From the NCBI GenBank assembly GCA_024128875.1, contig JAMYFF010000006.1, positions 186,001 through 250,000 on the forward strand: a stretch of 64,000 bases of DNA, read 5' to 3'. Source of the stretch: Salinilacustrithrix flava. GTDB lineage: Bacteria; Actinomycetota; Acidimicrobiia; Acidimicrobiales; Salinilacustritrichaceae. Under the pieces are notes generated by a model. The model saw nothing but the letters and a program-made list of their open reading frames with translations. It did no database searches and was not told the origin of the DNA. Position 1 is the stretch's first letter. Each line of letters begins with the position of its first letter. Positions 48,053 to 55,920 of this stretch are shown here, one piece after another. The translations under genes and the position numbers were made by a program.

Positions 48053-49136
48053 GCTGGTCGACTGGGACCTCGCCGAACGCATCGCCGTCCGGGCCGCAGG
48101 GCGCGAGCCGCTCGCTGACTCGTACCACTGGGAGTCCCTGGAACCCGACTTCGCGGAGCTGACCGCCCTCGCCGAGGAGCTGGTCGCCGCCGAGACGGGC
48201 CTGCACTCCCTCGCCGGCCCGGCCCGCGGCAAGGTCACCGACCGCGCCGGTTGGGTCCGGGCCAACATCTCCTCCTTCCAGCGCCTCCTCGGCCCCCTCA
48301 CCGAGAAGATGGCCCCTCGCGTGTCGGGCCCCACCGTGCCGATCATGCGGGCGGCCGCTGCGGCCGAGGTCGGCCTCCTCCTCGGCTGGATGTCGGGGCG
48401 GGTGCTCGGCCAGTACGACCTGCTCGTCGCCGGCGGCTCCGACGACGACCCCGACGGCCAGCCCACCGATCAGGACCTCGTGTACTACGTGGGCCCGAAC
48501 GTGCTGGCGCTCGAGAAGAAGTTCGGCTTCCCGCCCCGCGAGTTCCGCCTCTGGCTGGCCCTGCACGAGGTCACCCACCGGGCCCAGTTCACCGGCGTGC
48601 CGTGGATGCGCGAGCACTACCTGGGGCTGCTCGATCGCACCCTCTCCTCGGCCGGCCTCGACCCGATGGTCCTGGTGCGGGCGCTCAAGCGCACCGCGGA
48701 CGAGCTCCGGGCCGGGCGCAGCCCGCTGTCCGAGGGTGGCATCACCCACCTGCTGGCCGGGCCCGAGCAGCGCGCCGCCCTCGACGAGATCGGCGGGCTG
48801 ATGAGCCTGCTCGAGGGTCACGGCGACGTCACCATGGACCGTGCCGGTGCAGGCCACGTCCCGTCCGCCGAGCGGTTCGGGCGGGTGCTGCGCAACCGGC
48901 GGGCGTCGGCCACCGGGCTCACCAAGCTCGTCCAGCGGCTCATCGGGCTGGAGGCCAAGCTCAACCAGTACCAGCAGGGCGAGGACTTCATCGCCGAGGT
49001 CGAGCGCCTGGGCGGCGGCAAGGCCGCCCTGGAACCCGTCTGGCGCGGCCCGTCCTGGCTGCCGACGCTGTCGGAGATCCGCGAACCCCACGAGTGGGTG
49101 TCGCGCGTGCAGCTCTCCGACGAGCTCGTCACCTGA
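48045..49136 (+). CDS. Zinc-dependent metalloprotease-like protein (DUF2342, F420-biosynthesis-associated family)
   Basis: A 363-aa protein with the zincin motif HEVTH at 174-178 (LALHEVTHRAQF) and PWMREHYLGLL. Families with this pattern (TIGR03624/DUF2342) co-occur with coenzyme F420, but their activity is unproven. AELVDWDLAERIA is the normal start. The GTG at 48045 overlaps the membrane mini-gene. In mycobacteria the relative lies directly upstream of tilS; here a response regulator is inserted. The F420-type oxidoreductase at 5762 agrees with F420 use in the cell. Confidence 0.85.
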   Translation: MAELVDWDLAERIAVRAAGREPLADSYHWESLEPDFAELTALAEELVAAETGLHSLAGPARGKVTDRAGWVRANISSFQRLLGPLTEKMAPRVSGPTVPIMRAAAAAEVGLLLGWMSGRVLGQYDLLVAGGSDDDPDGQPTDQDLVYYVGPNVLALEKKFGFPPREFRLWLALHEVTHRAQFTGVPWMREHYLGLLDRTLSSAGLDPMVLVRALKRTADELRAGRSPLSEGGITHLLAGPEQRAALDEIGGLMSLLEGHGDVTMDRAGAGHVPSAERFGRVLRNRRASATGLTKLVQRLIGLEAKLNQYQQGEDFIAEVERLGGGKAALEPVWRGPSWLPTLSEIREPHEWVSRVQLSDELVT

Positions 49137-49187
49137 GCGCCCCGGCCCCTCCGCCACCAGCGACGCCCGGTCGCTTGGCATGATGAG

Positions 49188-49207
49188 CCTCCCATCCCGT
49201 GGGGAGG
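49188..49207 (+). promoter_or_regulatory. Hairpin covering the ribosome-binding site of the response regulator
   Basis: CCTCCC (49188-49193) can pair with GGGAGG (49202-49207) across an 8-nt loop. The second arm is part of the purine-rich GGGGAGGAGG that precedes the GTG at 49216. A second GGAGG register stays outside the stem. Confidence 0.35.
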
Positions 49208-49215
49208 AGGCAGCT

Positions 49216-49968
49216 GTGGCGTCCGTGCTGGTCGTCGACGACGAACCCGACATCCGCTACCTGACCCAGCTCCAGCTCGAGCTCGACGGCCACCGCGTGA
49301 TGACCGCCGCCGACGGTGCCGAGGCCCTGGCTGCGGTGCAGGTCGAGGTGCCCGATGTCGTGCTGCTCGACGTGATGATGCCCGAGGTCGACGGCTGGAG
49401 CGTGCTCGAGCAGCTGAAGGCGCACCTCGACGAGCAGATCTCCTCGGTGAAGGTGCTGATGATGACGGCGCTCGCCGCCGACGACGACCGGCTCCGGGGC
49501 GGCATCGAGGGCGCGGTGCGCTACCTGGTCAAGCCGGTGTCGTCCGACCAGCTCCGGGCGGCCATCGCCGACGTCGTGGCCGGCGGCCCCGAGCGGGACC
49601 AGCGGCGCAAGGCCCAGACCGGTGCGCTGTCGGAGCTGGCCCGCATCCAGCGGGGCGGCGACGCCGGCGCGCCCCGGGACGAGCGCGCCGGTCCGCGCCT
49701 GTCCCGGCTCGAGCACGCCCGACCGCGCGACGACCACCCGAGCCCCGACGGTGCCGTCCACATCGGCGGCGACCTCACCGACAAGCAGTGCAGCCTCCTG
49801 CGCACCCTCGCCGCCGCGCCGTCCGTGAGCGCAGCGGCCGGCGACCTCGGGGTCAGCCGGTCCAACGTGTACGCCAGCCTCCGCCGGATCATCCGCAAGA
49901 CGGGCCACGAGTCGGTGCCCGAGCTGCTCCGACGCCTGCGCGCCGGACAGGTCATCGTCGACGGCTGA
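49216..49968 (+). CDS. Orphan response regulator with C-terminal HTH
   Basis: A 250-aa protein. The receiver domain (1-120) has the acidic pocket VVDDEPD, phosphoacceptor Asp52 (LLDVMMPEVDGW), Thr in LMMTALAADDD and Lys in YLVKPVSSDQL. A linker of about 70 residues is rich in Arg/Asp/Pro. The C-terminal 60 residues (LTDKQCSLLRTLAAAP, SVSAAAGDLGVSRSNVYASLRRI) form a LuxR-like helix-turn-helix. No histidine kinase is near. It has a double Shine-Dalgarno GGGGAGGAGG before the GTG. Target genes are unknown. Confidence 0.88.
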   Translation: MASVLVVDDEPDIRYLTQLQLELDGHRVMTAADGAEALAAVQVEVPDVVLLDVMMPEVDGWSVLEQLKAHLDEQISSVKVLMMTALAADDDRLRGGIEGAVRYLVKPVSSDQLRAAIADVVAGGPERDQRRKAQTGALSELARIQRGGDAGAPRDERAGPRLSRLEHARPRDDHPSPDGAVHIGGDLTDKQCSLLRTLAAAPSVSAAAGDLGVSRSNVYASLRRIIRKTGHESVPELLRRLRAGQVIVDG

Positions 49969-49974
49969 GCTCCG

Positions 49975-50862
49975 GTGTCGGCCACGCTCCAGGCAGTCCG
50001 GGACCGCTGCCGGTTCCCGCGCGCGGGGCCTGTCACCTGCGCGGTCTCCGGCGGCGCGGACTCCCTCGCCCTGCTGATCCTGGCCTGCGACGCCGGCCTC
50101 GGCGTCACCGCGGTGCACGTCGACCACGGCCTCCGGCCCGGCAGCGCAGCGGAAGCCGACGTGGTGGCCGACGCGGCCCGTCGCTTCGGCGCGGCCTTCC
50201 GCGCCGAGCGGACCCAGGTCCCCGCTGGTGGCGACCTGGAGGCCCGGGCGCGCTCGGCGCGCCGGGACCTGCTCGGGCCCGATGCGCTCTACGGCCACAC
50301 CGCGGACGACCAGGCCGAGACCGTCCTGCTGGCGCTGCTCCGCGGATCGGGGCTCGACGGCGTCGCCGCGATGCGTCCCGAGCACCACCCGCTGCTCGGG
50401 CTGCGGCGGGCCGAGACCCGCGCCCTCTGCGCCGAGCTCGGCCTCGACGCGGTGCATGACCCGTCGAACCACGATCCGCGCTTCCGCCGCAACCGCGTGC
50501 GGGCCGAGGTGCTGCCGCTGCTCGACGACGTCGCCGAGCGGGACGTCGTGCCCCTGCTGTGTCGGTTCGCGGCGTTGGCTCGAACCGACGTGGAGCTCCT
50601 CGACGACCTGGCATCCGGCTTGGACGCCACCGACGCGCGTGCCCTCACCGCCGCGCCGGGACCACTGGCGGGACGCGCCGTCCGGCGGTGGCTCCGCACC
50701 TGGTTGCCCGGCGGGCACCCACCGGACGCGGCCGCGGTCCAGCGCGTGCTCGCGGTCGCCCGGGGCGAGGGCGTCGGCACGGAGGTGGCGGGCGGCGTCC
50801 GCGTCCGGCGCCGGGGGCAACGGCTGACCGCGGATGGGCCCGCCGGCGGAGGCGACCGCTAG
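49975..50862 (+). CDS. tilS: tRNA(Ile)-lysidine synthase
   Basis: A 295-aa PP-loop enzyme that converts C34 of the CAU-anticodon tRNA(Ile) to lysidine. The PP-loop SGGADS is at 25-30. HVDHGLRPGSAAEADV, GHTADDQAETVLLALLRGSGLDG and RFRRNRVRAEVLPLL are family blocks. The C-terminal substrate domain is short, as in actinobacteria. It has a GTG start 6 bp after the regulator stop. Hpt and ftsH follow, the usual order in the phylum. Confidence 0.94.
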   Translation: MSATLQAVRDRCRFPRAGPVTCAVSGGADSLALLILACDAGLGVTAVHVDHGLRPGSAAEADVVADAARRFGAAFRAERTQVPAGGDLEARARSARRDLLGPDALYGHTADDQAETVLLALLRGSGLDGVAAMRPEHHPLLGLRRAETRALCAELGLDAVHDPSNHDPRFRRNRVRAEVLPLLDDVAERDVVPLLCRFAALARTDVELLDDLASGLDATDARALTAAPGPLAGRAVRRWLRTWLPGGHPPDAAAVQRVLAVARGEGVGTEVAGGVRVRRRGQRLTADGPAGGGDR

Positions 50863-50865
50863 GTT
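50860..50865 (+). promoter_or_regulatory. -10 box TAGGTT of hpt
   Basis: TAGGTT overlaps the tilS stop codon and ends 8 nt before the ATG at 50874, so hpt can be transcribed separately from tilS as a leaderless message. Confidence 0.45.
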
Positions 50866-50873
50866 CCGCCCGC

Positions 50874-51416
50874 ATGGCTGCCCAGGGTGACGACCTCATC
50901 GGCGACGTGCTCCTGTCGGAAGCGCAGATCCAGGAGCGGATCACCGAGCTCGGCGCCGAGATCGCCCGGGACTACGCCGGGAAGGCGCCCATCCTCGTGG
51001 CGGTCCTCAAGGGGGCCTTCATCTTCATGGCCGACCTGGCCCGTGCGGTGGACATCCCCCTCGAGGTCGACTTCATGGCGGTCTCGTCCTACGGGGCCAG
51101 CACCCGCTCCTCCGGTGTCGTGCGCATCGTGAAGGACCTCGACATCGACCTCCACGACCGGCACGTGATCATCGTGGAGGACATCGTGGACTCCGGCCTC
51201 ACGCTGCGCTACCTGCGCAAGACGTTCGAGTCCCGTGGCACCGCCTCGCTCGAGGTCTGCGCCCTGCTCGTGCGCGAGGGCAACCAGCAGGCCGAGCTCG
51301 ACCTGCGCTACATCGGCTTCCGCATCCCGCCCGCCTTCGTCATCGGCTACGGCCTCGACGTCGCCGAGCGCTACCGCAACCTGCCCCACATCGCCGACTA
51401 CAAGGGCGCCGAGTAG
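50874..51416 (+). CDS. hpt: Hypoxanthine (guanine) phosphoribosyltransferase
   Basis: A 180-aa purine-salvage enzyme that makes IMP or GMP from PRPP. PILVAVLKGAFIFMADLAR holds the PPi loop; VIIVEDIVDSGLTLRYL is the PRPP signature. DLRYIGFRIPPAFVIGYGLD and RNLPHIADY are the purine-binding and dimer blocks. Length and start are typical. It lies between tilS and ftsH. It is followed after 49 bp by the ftsH GTG. Confidence 0.95.
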   Translation: MAAQGDDLIGDVLLSEAQIQERITELGAEIARDYAGKAPILVAVLKGAFIFMADLARAVDIPLEVDFMAVSSYGASTRSSGVVRIVKDLDIDLHDRHVIIVEDIVDSGLTLRYLRKTFESRGTASLEVCALLVREGNQQAELDLRYIGFRIPPAFVIGYGLDVAERYRNLPHIADYKGAE

Positions 51417-51465
51417 CCCGTCCGATGTCGACAACCCGGGGTGGGTCGGTAGCGTGGTCCGGACT

Positions 51466-53481
51466 GTGAAGAAGAAGCTGCGCCGCCCAACGCTCATCTA
51501 CGTCGCACTCGCCCTGGTGGCGGCCCTCGTGGCGTCCTCGTTCCTGCGCTCCGGGTCCGATCCCGAGGAGCTCACGCTCAACGAGTTCCGGGGCTTCGTC
51601 GCTGACGGCGACGTCGAGACCGCCACCATCAAGGACCGCAGCCACGCCGTCGAGGGCGAGCTGCGCGACGGCACCGAGTACAAGGTGTCCTACCCGGCCG
51701 AGTTCGTCGACGAGCTCACCGCGGAGATGTCGGAGGCCTCGCCCGCCATCGAGATCGAGGTCGACCAGCAGCAGGAGTCCATCTGGGTCTCGCTGCTGTT
51801 CAGCATCCTGCCCCTGCTCCTGCTCTTCGGCCTGTTCCTGTTCTTCCTCAACGCCATGCAGGGCGGCGGCAGCCGGGTCATGCAGTTCGGCAAGGCCAAG
51901 GCCAAGCAGTGGAACAAGGACCAGCCCAAGGTCACCTTCGACGACGTGGCCGGGTGCGACGAGGCCGTCGAGGAGCTCCACGAGATCAAGGAGTTCCTCC
52001 AGAGCCCGGCCAAGTTCCAGTCCATCGGCGCCAAGATCCCCAAGGGCGTGCTGCTGGTCGGCCCGCCCGGCACCGGCAAGACGCTGCTCGCCCGGGCCGT
52101 GGCCGGCGAGGCCGGCGCCCCGTTCTTCTCCATCTCGGGCTCCGACTTCGTCGAGATGTTCGTCGGCGTCGGTGCATCCCGGGTGCGCGACCTGTTCGAG
52201 CAGGCCAAGGCCCAGGCGCCCGCCATCGTGTTCGTCGACGAGATCGACGCCGTCGGCCGCCACCGCGGCGCCGGCATGGGCGGCGGCCACGACGAGCGGG
52301 AGCAGACGCTCAACCAGCTCCTCGTCGAGATGGACGGCTTCGACGCCAACACCGGCGTCATCCTCATCGCCGCCACCAACCGCCCCGACATCCTCGACCC
52401 GGCCCTGCTCCGCCCGGGCCGCTTCGACCGCCAGATCGTGGTCGACCGCCCCGACCTCGAGGGCCGCAAGGCCATCCTCGACGTGCACGCCAAGGGCAAG
52501 CCCCTCGCCGACGACGTCGACGCCGCGGTCATCGCCCGCCGCACGCCCGGCTTCACCGGCGCCGACCTGGCCAACCTCATGAACGAGGCCGCCCTCATGG
52601 CCGCCCGCCGATCCGCGGACACCATCGACATGCACACCGTCGAGTCCGCCATCGACCGCGTGCTCGCCGGCCCCGAGCGCAAGACCCGCGTCATGTCCGA
52701 CAAGGAGCGCCGGGTCACCGCCTACCACGAGGGCGGCCACGCCCTGGTCGGCCACCTGCTCGAGCACTGCGACCCGATCCACAAGGTCTCCATCGTCGCC
52801 CGCGGCCGGGCCCTGGGCTGGACCCTCGCCCTGCCCACCGAGGACCGCTACACCCACACCAAGGCCGAGCTCATCGACCGCCTCGCCATGCTCCTCGGCG
52901 GCCGCACCGCGGAGGAGGTCGTGTTCGGCGACATCACCACCGGCGCCGCCGACGACATCGACAAGGCCACCGACATCGCCCGGGCCATGGTCACCACCTA
53001 CGGCATGAGCGACGCCGTCGGCCCCATCGCCCTCGGCGCCAAGCAGGGCGAGGTGTTCCTCGGCAAGGACTACGGCCACGAGGCCAACTACTCCGACTCG
53101 GTGGCGGCCACGATCGACACCGAGGTGCGCCTGCTGGTGAACGACGCCCACGCCAGGGCCCGCGCCATCCTCACCACCTACCGCGCCACCCTCGACAAGC
53201 TCGCCGAGGAGATGCTCGAGCACGAGACGCTGGGGGACAAGGAGCTGCAGGAGATCTTCGGCGACCTCGAGACCTGGGTCGACGCCGACGCGTCCGGCCT
53301 GGCCGACGCCCCACCGCCGCCCCCCGAGCCGGAGCCCGCCTCCGAGCCCGAGCGTGCCCCCGTCACGGCCAGCGAGGCCGCGCCGGCCGGGGACGCCGGC
53401 GCGGTGCCGGCTCGTCCGGCCCCGCCCCGACCCCGGTGGCGCCCGCGCTGGCGGGTCCGACCCGGCGCATCCGGCACGTGA
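51466..53481 (+). CDS. ftsH: ATP-dependent zinc metalloprotease FtsH
   Basis: A 671-aa membrane AAA protease. The N-terminal helix is near residues 10-22, an extracytosolic domain follows, then a second helix near 105-125. Walker A GPPGTGKT is at 199-206, Walker [12 protein letters not shown], second region of homology [21 protein letters not shown], and zinc motif HEGGH at 421-425. The C-terminal 60 residues are Pro/Ala/Arg-rich. I chose the GTG at 51466 ([11 protein letters not shown]); a GTG at 51454 is possible. A TAGCGT box ends 10 nt before it. Its stop overlaps folE (GTGA). Confidence 0.96.
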   Translation: MKKKLRRPTLIYVALALVAALVASSFLRSGSDPEELTLNEFRGFVADGDVETATIKDRSHAVEGELRDGTEYKVSYPAEFVDELTAEMSEASPAIEIEVDQQQESIWVSLLFSILPLLLLFGLFLFFLNAMQGGGSRVMQFGKAKAKQWNKDQPKVTFDDVAGCDEAVEELHEIKEFLQSPAKFQSIGAKIPKGVLLVGPPGTGKTLLARAVAGEAGAPFFSISGSDFVEMFVGVGASRVRDLFEQAKAQAPAIVFVDEIDAVGRHRGAGMGGGHDEREQTLNQLLVEMDGFDANTGVILIAATNRPDILDPALLRPGRFDRQIVVDRPDLEGRKAILDVHAKGKPLADDVDAAVIARRTPGFTGADLANLMNEAALMAARRSADTIDMHTVESAIDRVLAGPERKTRVMSDKERRVTAYHEGGHALVGHLLEHCDPIHKVSIVARGRALGWTLALPTEDRYTHTKAELIDRLAMLLGGRTAEEVVFGDITTGAADDIDKATDIARAMVTTYGMSDAVGPIALGAKQGEVFLGKDYGHEANYSDSVAATIDTEVRLLVNDAHARARAILTTYRATLDKLAEEMLEHETLGDKELQEIFGDLETWVDADASGLADAPPPPPEPEPASEPERAPVTASEAAPAGDAGAVPARPAPPRPRWRPRWRVRPGASGT

Positions 53482-54092
53482 GCGTCATCCCGGCCGACGC
53501 CGACGACGAGCGTCCGAACCTCGCGCCCGAGGTCGACCAGCCCCGCATCGCCGCGGCCGTCCGAGAGATCCTGGAGGCCATCGGCGAGGACCCCGACCGC
53601 GATGGTCTCCTCGACACGCCGGCCCGCGTCGCGCGCATGTACGCCGAGATCTTCGCCGGGCTGCACGACACGCCGGAGAAGCACCTCAAGACCACCTTCG
53701 AGGCCGACCACGACGAGATGGTCATGGTGCGCGACATCCCGATCTACTCGGCGTGCGAGCACCACCTGATCCCCTTCATCGGAAAGGCCCACATCGCCTA
53801 CATCCCGGGCGAGGACGGTCGCATCACCGGGCTCTCCAAGCTCGCTCGCCTGGCCGACGTCTACGCCCGCCGGCCCCAGGTCCAGGAGCGCCTCACGGTG
53901 CAGATCGCCGATGCGCTCGAGCGCGTGCTCAACCCCCGGGGCGTGCTCGTCGTCGTGCAGGCCGAGCACCTCTGCATGTCGATGCGCGGCGTGCGCAAGG
54001 CCGGCACCACCACGGTGACCTCCGCGGTCCGCGGCCTGTTCCGCTCCAACACCGCCACCCGCTACGAAGCGATGCGCCTCATCGACATGTAG
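53478..54092 (+). CDS. folE: GTP cyclohydrolase I
   Basis: A 204-aa enzyme for the first step of tetrahydrofolate synthesis, GTP to dihydroneopterin triphosphate. The zinc ligands are in [11 protein letters not shown] (Cys, His) and [11 protein letters not shown] (Cys). [17 protein letters not shown] and [23 protein letters not shown] are family blocks. It starts at a GTG in the ftsH stop (GTGA). No folP or folB is in the window. A palindromic hairpin follows, then a convergent gene. Confidence 0.95.
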   Translation: MSVIPADADDERPNLAPEVDQPRIAAAVREILEAIGEDPDRDGLLDTPARVARMYAEIFAGLHDTPEKHLKTTFEADHDEMVMVRDIPIYSACEHHLIPFIGKAHIAYIPGEDGRITGLSKLARLADVYARRPQVQERLTVQIADALERVLNPRGVLVVVQAEHLCMSMRGVRKAGTTTVTSAVRGLFRSNTATRYEAMRLIDM

Positions 54093-54108
54093 GGCTTCTG
54101 TCGTCATC

Positions 54109-54129
54109 GCGTCACACCAGGTGCGACGC
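54109..54129. terminator. Bidirectional hairpin between folE and the ATP-grasp gene
   Basis: GCGTC and GACGC flank CAC/GTG in a short nested stem (GCGTC-A-CAC-CAG-GTG-C-GACGC), in the 52-bp convergent gap. It could serve both strands. There is no T-run. Confidence 0.4.
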
Positions 54130-54144
54130 CGGGACGAGATCTCC

Positions 54145-55101
54145 TCAGGCGGTGGCGGGGAAGAGCAGGTCGAGGTAGCGCTGCGCCGTGGGCTGGGGCT
54201 CGTGGTTGGCCAGGCCGGGCTGCTCGTTCACCTCGATGAACACGTGCTCGGGTCCCTCGGGGCTGGGCACCATCAGGTCGATGCCGGCCACGGGGATGTC
54301 GAGCGCGGCGGCGGCGCGGACCGCGGCGTCGGCCAGAGTCGGGTGCAGGCACGGCGTCATGTCGTGGATGGTGCCGCCGGTGTGGAGGTTGGCGGTGCGG
54401 CGCACCTCCAGCGCGACGCCCTCGTCGAGCACGTCGTCCAGGGTGTGGCCGGCGGCGCGCACGGACGACGCCGTGATCTCGTCGAGGGGCGTGACCATGT
54501 TGCGCCCGAGCTCGGCGGCGCGCTGGTCGTTGCGGGCCTCCACGAGCTGGCGCACGGTGCTGCTCCCGTCGCCGACGACCGTCGGGGGCCGCCGCACCGA
54601 TGCGGCCACCACCTCGCCGTCGATGACCAGCACCCGCAGGTCCTCGCCGGGCGCCATCGCCTCGAGCAGCACCCGATCGCAGGTGGCGCGGGCGCTGGTG
54701 ATGGCCGAGCGGAGCTCGTCGACATCCCGGACGCCGACGGAGATCCCGGCCCCGCCCTCGCCTCGGCACGGCTTCACGACGATGGAGCCGTGCTCGGCGA
54801 GGAAGGCCTCGTCCGCGTCGTCGTCGGTGGCGATCCGCCCGGGCGGCACGGGCAGGTCGGCTGCCGTGAGGACCCGTCGCGTCATGGCCTTGTCGTCGCA
54901 GCGCCGGAACGCGATGGCGGAGGTCAGCTCGCTGAGCGACTGGATGACGGTGCGGGTGCGGCCGTCGTGGGTCAGCGCCAGCTCGCCGATGTCGGGGTCG
55001 AGGACGACGACCCGGATCCGGCGGGCGAGGGCCTCGTCGATGATGATCCGGGTGTACTCGTTGCAGTCGTCGTAGCCCTCGGGGGGCGGGAGCGCGCTCA
55101 C
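54145..55101 (-). CDS. ATP-grasp ligase of unknown substrate (cyanophycin-synthetase-like domain)
   Basis: A 318-aa stand-alone ATP-grasp enzyme. CDDKAMTRRVLTAADLPVPPG starts the ATP-binding fold, IVVKPCRGEGGAGISVGV is the lysine/glycine-rich loop, ILDP-like VVVLDPDIGELALTHDG precedes it, and VAGIDLMVP then HVFIEVNEQPGL give the metal-binding glutamate and asparagine. The pattern resembles the ATP-grasp part of cyanophycin synthetase, GshF and N-acetylglutaminylglutamine synthetase, all of which ligate amino acids. It starts in the stop of the amidotransferase gene (GTGA). The product is probably an amino-acid amide or peptide. Confidence 0.8.
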   Translation of the reverse strand: MSALPPPEGYDDCNEYTRIIIDEALARRIRVVVLDPDIGELALTHDGRTRTVIQSLSELTSAIAFRRCDDKAMTRRVLTAADLPVPPGRIATDDDADEAFLAEHGSIVVKPCRGEGGAGISVGVRDVDELRSAITSARATCDRVLLEAMAPGEDLRVLVIDGEVVAASVRRPPTVVGDGSSTVRQLVEARNDQRAAELGRNMVTPLDEITASSVRAAGHTLDDVLDEGVALEVRRTANLHTGGTIHDMTPCLHPTLADAAVRAAAALDIPVAGIDLMVPSPEGPEHVFIEVNEQPGLANHEPQPTAQRYLDLLFPATA

Positions 55102-55835
55102 CGGGCCGAGCGGTGGTCGTCGCCTCCGGCCTGCTGGACGAGCCAGGAGAAGAGGCGGTGGTGCGGGTCCACGTGGGTGATCAGCTCCGGGTGCCACTGG
55201 ACGCCCAGGATCGGCTGCTCCGGGTGCTCGACGGCCTCGATGATGCCGTGCTCGTCGCAACCCACGACGGCGAGGTCGTCGGCGCAGCGGTCGATGGCCT
55301 GGTGGTGGAGGGTGTTCACGTCGATGGCCTCGGTGTCGAGGACCTCGGCCATCGTGGAGCCGGGCGTGATCCGGACGTGGTGGCTCGGCCCGTCGAACGC
55401 GCCGGGCACGAGGTGGGGGTTGCCGTCGTCGTGCTCGGGCAGGTGCTGGATGAGCGTGCCGCCGAGGGCGACGTTGAGGATCTGCACGCCGCGGCAGATG
55501 GCCAGGATCGGGATGCCCCGCCGTCGGGCCTGGGCGATGAGGGCCACCTCCCAGGCATCCCGCGCCTCGTCGACGCCGCCCACGGCTGCGTGGCGGGTGG
55601 CGCCGTAGCGCTCCGGTGCCACGTCGCCGCCGCCGGACAGGACGAGGGCGTCGAGGTGCTCGACCGAGACCGCCGCGTTGCCGGGCGACTGCACCGGCAG
55701 GATGATCGCCGCGCCCTCGGCATCGGTGACGGCGTCGACGTAGGCGCGGTCCAGGGTGGTGAGGGAACGGTCGACCTCGAGGACGGGGGACCGCCGGAGC
55801 GCGGGGGAGCTGGTGATGCCGACGAGCGGGGGCAC
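55098..55835 (-). CDS. Class I glutamine-amidotransferase-like hydrolase (peptidase C26/PuuD type)
   Basis: A 245-aa protein. The nucleophile Cys114 is in ILAICRGVQILNVALGG; the His-Glu pair is in VQWHPEL. SGGGDVAPERYG and STMAEVLDTEAIDVNTLHHQAID match gamma-glutamyl-GABA hydrolase-like members of the C26 family. It is likely to cleave or transfer a gamma-glutamyl bond. It starts with a GTG that has a -10 box 6 nt upstream. Coupled to the ATP-grasp gene, it is divergent from the YbdK-type ligase. The substrate is unknown. Confidence 0.88.
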   Translation of the reverse strand: MPPLVGITSSPALRRSPVLEVDRSLTTLDRAYVDAVTDAEGAAIILPVQSPGNAAVSVEHLDALVLSGGGDVAPERYGATRHAAVGGVDEARDAWEVALIAQARRRGIPILAICRGVQILNVALGGTLIQHLPEHDDGNPHLVPGAFDGPSHHVRITPGSTMAEVLDTEAIDVNTLHHQAIDRCADDLAVVGCDEHGIIEAVEHPEQPILGVQWHPELITHVDPHHRLFSWLVQQAGGDDHRSAR

Positions 55836-55841
55836 GGGCCG

Positions 55842-55847
55842 ACCGTA
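55842..55847 (-). promoter_or_regulatory. -10 box TACGGT of the amidotransferase/ATP-grasp unit
   Basis: On the minus strand TACGGT ends 6 nt before the GTG at 55835. The 85-bp divergent gap (55836-55920) also holds the leader of the YbdK-type gene, so control may be shared. Confidence 0.5.
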
Positions 55848-55920
55848 TCCGGATGGGCCGCCGGCCAGACGCCGGTCCGGACGAGTCCTACGCCGCCGAC
55901 CCACCGGGAAGGAATCCCCG

